A stretch of 64,000 nucleotides of DNA, taken from Mytilus edulis. Taxonomy: Eukaryota > Mollusca > Bivalvia > Mytilida > Mytilidae. Shown in pieces: positions 1-9,291 of this stretch. Where the stretch lies: positions 72,901,960 through 72,965,959 of the forward strand of contig NC_092345.1 in NCBI RefSeq assembly GCF_963676685.1, in the 5' to 3' direction. Position numbers and translations under genes: made by a program. The stretch's first letter is position 1, and every line of letters begins with the position of its first letter. The notes beneath the pieces were generated by a model, which saw only the letters and a list, made by a program, of their open reading frames with translations, was not told the origin of the DNA and did not search any database.

Positions 1-525
1 GTTGGTATGGTTGGTGTATTAAAAGTTAAGATTCATACAAAATTATAAGATAATATAATCTTGATTTATCTCAAAACTCAAAAGGGCAATACATAATATA
101 TAAATACACAACACGAATTTTTCTGTCTAAACAGGATAAAGGGTTCAAATATTTACATTATCAATAATAAACAAAAGGTATACATGAATGTTTTGATAAA
201 AAACGGGGGTAATTTTTTTGTTTATTTTTTAAAATTGTGATTGCCGTTTTTTGCCGAGCCTTTAACTTATGGTACAGAAAGCTCGACATAGGGATAGTGA
301 TCCGGCGGTGGTGTAGGTGGTGTTATCTAACGTCTTAAAAGCTTTATATTTTAGAAGATGGAAGAATTGGATGCCTTATACTTTGTAAATAGATGCCGTA
401 TGTTACAAAGTATCCGTCTGTCACATGTCCGTTGTCCTTGACTTCATTTTCAGGGTTCAGTGACTACTTGATAAAAAGTTAAAAATTCTTGGTGATGTTA
501 ATTTCTCTCCCTTATTATGAGTAAT
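1..525. repeat. Left flank: single-copy-looking DNA then a unit of the ~170-bp bivalve tandem repeat
   Basis: No ORF or exon signal is visible. From about 415 to 525 the sequence (CCTTGACTTCATTTTCAGGGTTCAGTG and on to TATGAGTAAT) matches the tandem units at 3868-4269 and 5609-5890. The unit breaks off at 525, where element A is inserted, and continues at 3870 with AGGATAACTATATTTGG. Positions 1-415 hold nothing I can name. Confidence 0.6.
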
Positions 526-705
526 CCCTGCAGGCACACTTTGTTGAATCAATGTTGAATCTTTGTTGATTTTAGGTTATACATTGATCAACAAATATTC
601 AACATTGATTCAACGTTGACAATGCAACGTTGAAATTAGTACATTGCTTCAACGTTGAATTGACATTGTGTTGAAATACCAACACTGAATCAACGTTGGC
701 TAAAC
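526..705. repeat. Element A left subterminal repeat array
   Basis: At least eight direct or inverted copies of a motif close to TTGAATCAACGTTGA follow the terminal inverted repeat. The palindromic core TCAACGTTGA is the best-kept part. Such arrays are typical transposase or accessory-protein binding regions, which is an inference here. Confidence 0.8.
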
Positions 706-1276
706 AATATATAAAACCCAGTAGTTGTGGATACCAGAATTGTCAAAAAAGAAGTATTTGACACATCACAATTATTTTCAAATTGAAAACGATATTCACA
801 TTATATAAAATATTTAGTAGATTTATCAGTAATTGTTGTGGTGATTATAGAATAACACATAAAACAATCGCAGTGTATATATAAGCATTACTAATTAATC
901 ATGAACTTCGCACCCCAAATATTGAAATAATAGAAAATTCAAAAATTTCACCCCATCTCAAAACATAATAAAAGAACCAGCGTGTATACAGGATCACACA
1001 GTAAATATAAAATTAAATATTTGTGAATAACTCCTTCCCCTTAAAAGATCCCTCCACCTTTTTCCTTGACTTCTGATGTCAAATATCTTGTTTTCATTTC
1101 TTTTTTTTTTTCTATTCTTTTTATTAATTCAAAGAGAAAGACGTATATATATCAGTACATAAACAATGGTTGTTTTTTTTTTTTGACAACTTGAAATATA
1201 AACAACGGATAGATCTATTAAATAACGATTTAAATTTTCGCGGCATTGTAACATTTCTATTTTAAGACTTCAGGTA

Positions 1277-1394
1277 TGCGCATGCGCAGTTTTTTTTGTT
1301 GCCAAAGTTTGAATATCCGCCAACGAGACCACAAGTGATTTGTGCAGAGTTGTTTATCAATATCTTTCCTCTATACAGCTTTTACATTTTTATC
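1277..1394 (+). promoter_or_regulatory. Candidate promoter (NRF-1-like palindrome) and leader exon of element A
   Basis: TGCGCATGCGCA at 1277-1288 fits the NRF-1 consensus palindrome. About 35-105 bases downstream lies a stretch without ATG that ends in TATC|GTAAGT, a strong 5' splice site with GT at 1395. I read it as a noncoding leader exon that could splice to the acceptor at 2623-2624. No TATA box is seen. The link between leader and last exon is inference. Confidence 0.35.
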
Positions 1395-2624
1395 GTAAGT
1401 ATTTATATTAATTGTTGTGATTACGTTATCGTATTTTAGAAATGTGAACATATCATGTTGTTATGAAACTGTACAGTACTGAAAAGTTGAAATTTTACAC
1501 GTGAAAAAGGGGGATGTTTAGGACAATCTATGGATTGACCTTAGGATCAGGATCAGGATAGCATGTTACCATTCCCAAGATATCTTGCAACGTCTCATGA
1601 ATTTTTATCATTGACTATTTGAAATCATATGATTGAATCAAAGTGAAAAGAAATTTTAATCGCATAAAAAGGGGGGCTTGTTTACAACTTTGGGATGGAA
1701 AGGTCAGAAGCTATATATGACTCACCAAGTTGAACCTTTAATTTTGCTGTCAAAATTGAGGTAGAGTTTGGACACCAAAAATTAAACAAAGGGTATATGA
1801 GGGTGGTAAAAAGTTATTTGCATTTATGGCCTTTTTATTTCACGTGTTTTAGCGTTTTATTTCTCGTAATTGGTTTCGACATGCATTATTTTTGTTTCCT
1901 CTTATTTATTTTCCGTGTTTCATCTGTGTACTCTTTAATTTCTCGTGCTAGTCCAACATTCAAGATAAAAAAAAAGTAAACCAGGACTAAATTCGAAGTC
2001 CAGTCGGGAGATTGTTTTAAATTATGTGTTCCCAGGATATTAATTGCGATCAAGTTATCTTTTCCACGATTTGGATGCAACAAGCGGAAGCGAAAAGGTG
2101 ACTGCAGGGTCTTCGTGTTCATTATCATGACTGTGTGAACTCCAATAACGACTGAGTATTAACTTCTAGTACTTTCTTCCTTAATAATATTCATGATTTA
2201 ATTTTTCGTGCTTCCTTTTATATCCAAATTTTTATTTTCAGTGCAGTGGGGTTTTTTTTATTTTTATTTCACGTGTTTCCGCGTTAACAACCCCCTTTTA
2301 ATACCATCCTCGAATATGTCAATTAGTGAAATATCCATGCCGCAGCACAAGTAATACAGAAAAAGACAGAAGTGGATAAACCTTCAATTTGTTCAAATTA
2401 AAATTTAGTAGTTAGGATTTTCTTGCAGATTATACCTAAGTCCTTCTAGTCTATCTAAAAGGAAATGTAGTTAAGACTTCGAAGGACAACTGTTATTTAC
2501 TTTAGTTTTCATCGGTTCTTATGCTTTTTATTTATACTTTAAAGTAATATCATTATGAAGTTAAAATAGTTAAATGTGTTGAACAGAATACAACTTTACA
2601 ATGTTATAACTTTTGATTTTGTAG

Positions 2625-2754
2625 ATGTCATCATGAAGACCTAGATGGAATCACGGAACAGCAATTCGAGTGTCTGAAAAAAACAATAAACTTTCTAAAA
2701 CGGGCTCCAAAAAGACGAGGTGTGAGAAAAAAGAAGTTGAAGTTTCACTATTAA
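2625..2754 (+). pseudogene. Lone terminal exon of a DUF4806-like gene kept inside element A
   Basis: A splice acceptor (TTTGATTTTGTAG) is followed by an open frame of 42 codons when read from 2626, stop TAA at 2752-2754, then several AATAAA-type signals (from about 2753). The peptide contains FLKRAPKRRG followed by a lysine/arginine-rich tail. The DUF4806 gene of element B has FLKQAPHKPGG at the matching place just before its basic C-terminus. The upstream exons of this gene are absent from element A, so it is a remnant. It could still be translated as part of a short spliced product, but no start codon is visible upstream in the leader. Confidence 0.6.
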
Positions 2755-3599
2755 TAAATAAAAAGTTTCAGTATTAATAAATGAATTTATTTTAATTTTA
2801 TCGTATTGAATATTTCTCTAAGACTATAATCAATGGTTGGACATTAGAATACATAGGATAGGAAGTGTCCGAACAGCAAACTTTGTTGTATATTTTGACC
2901 ACTCAGATATTTCAAATAGACATTGAGCAAAATTTGTGTATTAAGGGTTGTGCGCTTTCGAAATCAATAATTCTCTTGGATGATAATTTGTGTTGTTGTA
3001 AGCATGTTGTTAAATGTTAAAAAAATCTTGGTGGTTAAATTATGGTTCGTAGGATATCCCTCAACACCCATATTTGTTATTCAGTTGATTGGTTGTTATC
3101 ATCATCATTGTCAAGCCAAGCTCTCATCACACGAATGTGGTCACTCAGTTTTATTGTTGAAAATTACTGATATTTTACAAGTAATTGGCAGTCAATGGCA
3201 TCTACATTGTATTAAAAGTTTTGTGCACCCAAACACTTTTTATTGTTGTACCTATTGTTAACAAGACAACCATCAACCAAAGAACATTATTTATATATCT
3301 TTGCGTTACCATACAGTCTTCAACAATGAACTAAAGAACACACCATGTCAAATATAACCAGACAATGACTTTATTTAAAGATCATCAATTTTGTTTTGAG
3401 ATTATTTTTCAAACTTGGGTCTAATGGAGCAGTTATTAGATCAGGTTTCCTGAGGCAGAATGTTGCTATGGCGTTTTGCATATTGAGCGCCTAGAGAAGA
3501 CAATAGCTTGAACATTGCTACAGTATAAAATTATGGACTGCAAGACAAAGAAAATACAGGATGAATGAAACATATTAGTTTAGGTGGAAACACAGTTGA

Positions 3600-3867
3600 A
3601 CACAATCACTAACCAATTTTGATTCCGTGTTGAATACTAGTATTGTATTCACCCTGAATTCAATCTGAATTCAAATTAAGCTATTGGTTGAAACAATGTT
3701 GAAGCAACTATTATTCTATATAGATTCAATGTTGAACATCAACGTTGATTCAACATAGGATTTCAACGTTGATACAAATTTGCAAAATCTAATAATAATT
3801 CAACATTGATTCAACATAGAAAATAAACATTGATTCAATGTTAAATCAACGTTGTGTGCCTGCTGGG
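3600..3867. repeat. Element A right subterminal repeat array
   Basis: Copies of the same TTGATTCAACGTTGA-like motif as the left end occur in mixed orientation between about 3620 and 3855, ending in the terminal repeat GTGTGCCTGCTGGG. The stretch 2760-3600 between the terminal exon and this array has no further exon signal that I can see. Confidence 0.75.
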
Positions 3868-4269
3868 ATAGGATAACTATATTTGGTATGTGCGTACCTT
3901 GCAAGGTTCTCATTCACGTCACACAGTTTTCACTTGACCTCGACCTCATTTCATGGATCAGTGAACATGGTTAAGTTTGGTGGTCAAGTTCATTTTCAGA
4001 TTCTATAAGCAATAGGTCTAGTATATTTGGTGTATGGAAGGATTGTAAGGCCCGGTGTACATGCCCAACTGGCAGGTGTCAGCTGACATTGACCTCATTT
4101 TCATGGTTCAGTGGTCAAAGCTGAGTTTTTAAGGTTTTGTCTTTTTTCTAATACGATATGCAATAGGTTAACTATATTCGGTGTATGGACATATTTTATG
4201 ATGTACATGTCAGTCGCGCAGGTTTCATTTGACCTTGATCTCATTTTCACGATTCATTGCTCAATGTTA
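3868..4269. repeat. ~170-bp tandem repeat array (bivalve type), left part
   Basis: Two to three degenerate units are present, each with a TGACCTTGACCTCATTTTC-like block, a TTCATTGGTCAATG-like block, CAATAGGT and TTTGGTGTATGGAAGG. The array is cut at 4269 by the element at 4270-5608 and resumes at 5612. The same family recurs at 60590-61700 and 62280-62420. Confidence 0.75.
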
Positions 4270-5608
4270 GGGGACGACATTTGATATTCTGGTGGGGGCC
4301 AGGAAGATTTGTTTTGGGTCGGTTATTTATTTTTGTAAACTGAGAGGATAGATTATTTATTTTCTGCACTGTTGAAGCAAGATTTTTCATTTTCATTAAA
4401 ACAAGGTACTGACTGTTTATTTTCACAACTATATTTATAATATTTGAAAAAATACAATTTTTTAATAAAAAAATTTTTATAAATATAATGCATGTATAGT
4501 CAAGTCATTATGTACCATTTAATCAGAATTAATCCTCCTCCTCTACGGAAATACATTTTGTGCATTCCCAACTGCATATATACATGTATTGCATACATAC
4601 ATTGTATTCAAGTAAGGCAGTAACTGGCATCTTTTAAAAGCATTGCCAAAATAAATTCGCCGAGCGGAGCAAGACATTGCAAGTCAGGTTATATATTTTC
4701 AAACTACCACAGAACAAATAGATATTGGATTTTGGAGCCACTGAAGGCCCAAGAAGCTATAGAACAAATGATGCAAAATTATGCCTTCTGGTTCTTTTAT
4801 ACCCTTTTTTAATATGAAAATGCAAGTTCTGTTTTAATCATTTTTTTTACAATATTTTGGTCTCAAAGCCATATGTATAGATTCAGTGTGAGACTTATGT
4901 TTCTAGGGACAACATCAAAATACCAATATGTATAGGATAAAGCAAAAATGTAATTCACATAGTTAAGTATGGGGTTGCTGTTTTTATCTAAACTCAAGAT
5001 CAAGTCAATAACAAAATCACTAAATTACAAAAGGAATGCAACCCTGGCAGAGTGCAGAAGGGCAATCAAAATTAAAGAACAAAAGACAAATAAATAAGAA
5101 ACATTCATATAAAAAAAACCAGGAGCTACGTCCGAGAGAGAACAGAATTTCTTCTTGCAAGACACTCGCCGTGAACACAATTTGATATGAACATGATGAA
5201 GACAAGAGTTTTCTTCATGAGGCATTTGCCTCAAAGTTAAGTTACGGCCCTGTTAAATAAAAGTAAGTTAAGTGTTCCTGGGACAATATACCTCAAGTTA
5301 AATGAAACCCATTTTCAGATATTTCAAGTATATCTAAAAATTATTTGTACTTTTATTATTAAAAGATTTTGGAAGTTTTTCCCGATTTTTTTTTGGAAAA
5401 AAGATGAATTTATGAAGAATCTGGTGCCATCTCCTACTTTCGATTACACCTGCCGAGTAATTCATTTTCAATACATTGCAAGTCAGGTTATTTATTTTCA
5501 AACTACCACAGAACAAACCATTTATTTTTGTGATTGTCAAGGCTTTGTTATTCATTTTCAAAATCCTCCTGCCACCTCCCCACTCCAGAATATCAAATGA
5601 TCGTCCCC
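4270..5608. mobile_element. PIF/Harbinger-like non-autonomous DNA transposon, TTA target duplication
   Basis: The left end GGGGACGACATTTGATATTC and the right end (reverse complement GGGGACGATCATTTGATATT) form terminal inverted repeats of about 24 bases. TTA flanks both sides (4267-4269 and 5609-5611). GGG-type ends plus a TTA duplication are characteristic of PIF/Harbinger. Excising it rejoins the tandem repeat unit (CTCAATGTTAAGTG). Subterminal blocks such as AAACTACCACAGAACAAA occur near both ends in opposite orientation. Short ORFs inside have no recognisable domain, so it is probably non-autonomous. Confidence 0.75.
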
Positions 5609-5611
5609 TTA

Positions 5612-5900
5612 AGTGTATGGGTCTGTTTTTCTTATACTATAAGAGATAAGTCAACTCGATTTGTTGTATGGAAGGATTGTAAGCTGTACATGTCTGCCTG
5701 GCATGGTTCATCTGTCCTTAATCTCATTTTCATATTTCATTGGTCAATGTTTAGTTTTCTTGGTTAAGTCTGTTTCTTAGTAATAGTTTAACTATATTCA
5801 GTGTATCAAGTTGAATGATTATAAGGTGTACATGTATTTCTCGTTTGGTTTATATGACCTTGACCTCATTTTAGAATCATTTTACTGGATCATTTTAAGT
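5612..5900. repeat. ~170-bp tandem repeat array, right part
   Basis: Continuation of the array interrupted at 4269: units with TTTGTTGTATGGAAGGATTG, CTTAATCTCATTTTCA and TGACCTTGACCTCATTTT are visible. Confidence 0.7.
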
Positions 5901-5939
5901 TTATGCATACTAGAAGTTGTAGATAAGCTTTCTTTTTAG

Positions 5940-6200
5940 GACTATCAACACAAAAGAGGGACGAAAGATACCAAAGGGACAGTCAAACTCATAAATCTAA
6001 AACAAACTGACAACGCCATGGCTAAAAATGAAAAAGACAAATAGAAAAACAATAGTACACATGACACAAAATAGAAAACTAAAGAATAAACAACACGAAC
6101 CCCATAACATTATGGGTATTAAAGGAGGCGAGACATTTTAGCGTTAACACTCTTGTTCCCTGTTTTTTATGGATCCTTAGTTTAATCAAATGATTCGGAA
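5940..6200. repeat. Dispersed repeat fragment of bivalve type
   Basis: The stretch with GAAAGATACCAAAGGGACAG, AAACTGACAACGCCATGGC and AACACGAACCCCAT is a form I recognise from bivalve genomic DNA as dispersed repeat sequence. No coding signal is seen. Confidence 0.4.
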
Positions 6201-6215
6201 TTTTCTATAAATCTA

Positions 6216-8095
6216 TTGACTTTGTTTTCAGGAAACAAAGTCAGTCAATATGATCTTTTCAGCAAGACCGAGTTTGAAGATATTGACACCATGTGGACAT
6301 CAATCAAACAGATCATAAAAGAATCCATGGAAAAATTTGTACCAACCAAAAGATCACTGGCTAGACAGAGCCACCCTTGGATGAACACCCACCTAAGACG
6401 AATGAGCAGACAGAAACAAAGAGCTTACTCCAAAGCAAAACTCACCGACTCTCCAAAGGACTGGAAACGCTATAAAAACATCAAAGCCGAACTTCAACGT
6501 GAATCTAGACGAGCACACACCAAATTTATGCAAGACATTGTTAGTGAAGACTTATACAAGAACCCCAAAAGATTTTGGTCGTACATAAAAAGTAGGAAAC
6601 AGGAATCGTCAGGCATAACAACTCTGAAAAATAAAGATGGATACCTCCACAGTGACACACCAACAAAAGCTGCAATCTTGAACAACCAATTCCACTCAGT
6701 CTACACACAGGAAGACCTTAACAACATGCCAGATAAAGGTCCAAGCCCATACCCAACCATGAGACCAATAAAAATAAGCCAGAATGGAGTCACTAAACTC
6801 CTCAGAGGAATAAGACCTTTTAAGGCAACTGGGCCAGATGATATACCAGCCTTCATGCTAAAGAACACTGCTGAACACCTGTCACCTTACCTGACTAGAC
6901 TGTACCAACTGTCAATGGATCAGGGGTCAGTACCAGAAGATTGGAGGACAGCCAACATTGTCCCAGTCTTTAAGAAAGGTGAAAAACACACAGCAGCAAA
7001 CTACCGCCCAGTATCCCTCACATCAATCACGTGTAAACTACTAGAGCACATAGTCCACAGTACTATCATGGACCACTTTGACAGAAACTCCATATTGTGT
7101 GACGAACAACATGGGTTCAGAACCAAACGCTCATGCGAATCCCAGCTCCTCATAACCATACATGAAATAGCCAAGAACATGGAGGATGGCGATCAGACAG
7201 ATATCATCCTGTTAGACTTCGCCAAGGCCTTTGATAAGGTACCACATAACAGACTGCTACACAAAATGGACTACTACGGAGTAAGAGGTGTCCAACTTGA
7301 ATGGATAAGACAGTTCCTGTCCAACAGAACCCAGTCTGTGATCCTCGAAAATCACAAGTCTGACCCACTCGATGTGGTATCTGGAGTTCCACAGGGCACT
7401 GTGATGGGTCCCTTACTCTTTTTGGCATACATCAATGACCTCCCAGAAGCTACAACATCAAGCGCTAGACTGTTTGCCGATGACTGCCTACTCTACCGGC
7501 GCATCAGGAAACCAGAAGATGCAGACTTGCTGCAGAAAGATCTTTCCTCGCTGGAAGAGTGGGAAAAACAGTGGCAAATGTGCTTCCACCCAGAAAAATG
7601 CACAGTCATCCGTGTCTCTGGACGACGTCAACAACATCAGACATCCTACTCACTCCATGGACACAGATTAGAAACAATAGACAGTGGGAAATACCTTGGG
7701 CTCACCATCAGCAAAGATCTCACCTGGTCAAATCACATCAATCAGACCATAGGGAAAGCCTCCAAGACACTAGGATTCTTACGGAGGAATCTGGGTAGGT
7801 GTACTCCAGCAACAAAAGCTACAGCATACTGCACGTTAGTCAGACCAACCCTGGAATATGCTTCCCCGGTATGGGATCCCCACCAAATTACCATCATACG
7901 TGACATAGAGCAGGTACAGCGACGAGCAGCTCGATTTGTCTACAGTTGCTACCAGGACAACTCTCCAGGATGTGTCACAAAGCTTCTGGACCAACTTGAA
8001 TGGGAATCTCTGCAGCACAGACGATGGAAACAGAGTCTTGTGCTGTGTTACAAGACTCAACACCAGATGATTGCCATTGATCCAGCCAAGTACTA
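6216..8095 (+). pseudogene. Non-LTR retrotransposon ORF2, 5' fragment (reverse transcriptase)
   Basis: An uninterrupted frame covers the RT domain. The palm motifs are LLDFAKAFDKVPH (about residues 329-341), SGVPQGTVMGPLLF (about 390) and the catalytic LFADDCLLY (about 417-425). A fingers motif, NYRPVSLTS, precedes them, and a thumb and C-terminal region follow. The nominal start is a TTG at the truncation junction, and the frame really begins around GGAAACAAAGTC (6231). There is no endonuclease domain. The native frame stops at the insertion point of element B at 8095; the codons beyond belong to the transposon end. In animal annotations this type is usually labelled RNA-directed DNA polymerase from mobile element jockey. 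Confidence 0.9.
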
Positions 8096-8106
8096 CCCAC
8101 CAAACA

Positions 8107-8350
8107 TAGAACATTTTAGAAACGTTTTTTAAAGGTTTCAAATAAGTTAGTGTCGAAAAAACGTTTTACAAATGTTTTTAAAGCGTTAAACTGAAACGTT
8201 TTTTGTAACTATGGGAGAAATGTTTCTGCAAACATTTTTTAAACGTAACAGAAACGTTTTTTAAAAATGTTTTTAATGAACATAAATAACACATTTTAAA
8301 ACAACGTTTTAAATTTGTTTTTTAATAATGTTTCTAAAATGTTTTTTTAT
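8107..8350. repeat. Element B left subterminal repeat array (AAACGTTTT)
   Basis: Five AACGTTTT cores (near 8121, 8160, 8195, 8253 and 8303) and several one-base variants such as AAATGTTTTT and AAACATTTTT lie in the first 250 bases, in both orientations because the core is palindromic. The core AACGTT is the same as in element A's arrays. Confidence 0.8.
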
Positions 8351-8690
8351 ATAGAATAGAAAAACTTTTTATAACCGAACCGTGTTTCTCATATTGGCAC
8401 AATAATTTTATGAATAATAACTTTCAATTTTTGATAAACAAAATGTCATCTTTGATCCTCAAAATGTTATTATTATCTAGGAACACTCAACAGTATATCC
8501 AATATATACGTTTAAAAAAAATTGGCGCCTTGAAACTGGTTTCTTTTCTATAGAACCGGAAACCAGTGTAACATATTAGATAGTTTCGTATTTTATTTCT
8601 ATATTTTCCTTTATCGCACTTCTAAAGTATTATTATATTAGAAGATTGATATTTTATTTAAGAAAATGTATTATTTACGATAAAAAATGG

Positions 8691-8880
8691 TATAAAAGCA
8701 GAAATTATCACTAGATTTAATTTGTTCGAAACTTACGGAAACTCTCACCGCCTTTTTTAAACCTGGAAAACGACCACCATCAGCATACAGAATACCAAAG
8801 ACAAAGTTTTTAGAATACTTTGCAGTCATACGATTGAGATTGTTGGCTTTAATTTAACGGAATTGAGTTCAGTCTAAGAG
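8691..8880 (+). promoter_or_regulatory. Element B promoter (TATA box) and ATG-free leader exon
   Basis: TATAAAAG at 8691-8698 is a canonical TATA box. From the expected start (about 8720) to a 5' splice site AAGAG|GTATTT (GT at 8881) there is no ATG in any frame, as expected of a noncoding leader exon. Both downstream genes begin with an ATG directly after a splice acceptor (13997-13998 and 16710-16711), so this leader could splice to either. The splice connections are inferred. Confidence 0.5.
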
Positions 8881-9084
8881 GTATTTATAGAATCATTTAA
8901 AAGTCCATGTATTTTGTAGAAATTGAGATTATTTATTGCATTATTTTTCTCGATCAATCATCCATGACATTTTGTGATAGAATTGCATGAGTCTGTTTAC
9001 AGATTTAACCGTACAGGCTTACAATGACAATTTCACATTCACCACTGCTTCATATGTCATTTTGTCATGCCTCATGGGCTACTG

Positions 9085-9240
9085 CAGTGGCGGATCCTGC
9101 CATTTTAAAAATGGATAAAAGGGGGGTTCCAACCAAATGTCCACATTCATTTATACTGGAAACCCACGAGACGATGATATATTGATCGTCAAAGAAAGTG
9201 GTTATAACCCCCTGTAATATCTGCGATTATTCTGGGGAAT
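9085..9240. repeat. hAT-type terminal fragment
   Basis: CAGTGGCGGATCC followed by a GGGGGGTTCC block resembles the terminal inverted repeat of widespread animal hAT elements. I find no matching second end nearby, so this is a fragment at best. A related block with GGGGTCCCAACTCTATGTCC occurs at 26380-26460 in a TMEM245 intron. Confidence 0.35.
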
Positions 9241-9291
9241 GTCACTCTCAAACCTTTGGGAAATTTACTTACTTGTTACGTATAAATGTCG

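Larger units (their letters stand above)
526..3867 (+). mobile_element. Element A: 3.3-kb non-autonomous DNA transposon with CCC...GGG ends and AT target duplication
   Basis: The left end reads CCCTGCAGGCACAC and the reverse complement of the right end reads CCCAGCAGGCACAC (13 of 14 identical). Both ends run into arrays of a TTGAATCAACGTTGA-like motif. It is flanked by AT (524-525 and 3868-3869). Removing the element and one AT gives GAGTAATAGGATAACTATA, which lines up without a gap with neighbouring tandem units (for example AGCAATAGGTCTAG near 4009), so the ends are exact. Inside are a promoter-like block with a possible leader exon (1277-1394) and one terminal coding exon (2625-2754), but no transposase. 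It resembles an internally deleted relative of element B. The superfamily cannot be fixed by eye. Confidence 0.85.

Noticed and set aside
7435..7798. Overlapping ORFs within the RT region in other frames and on the minus strand
   Set aside because: They are shadows of the RT reading frame, which carries the catalytic motifs.
8096..8132. Last 12 codons of the 638-codon RT ORF (after K-Y) as part of the retrotransposon protein
   Set aside because: They are read-through into the terminal inverted repeat of element B; the true continuation is at 24284.
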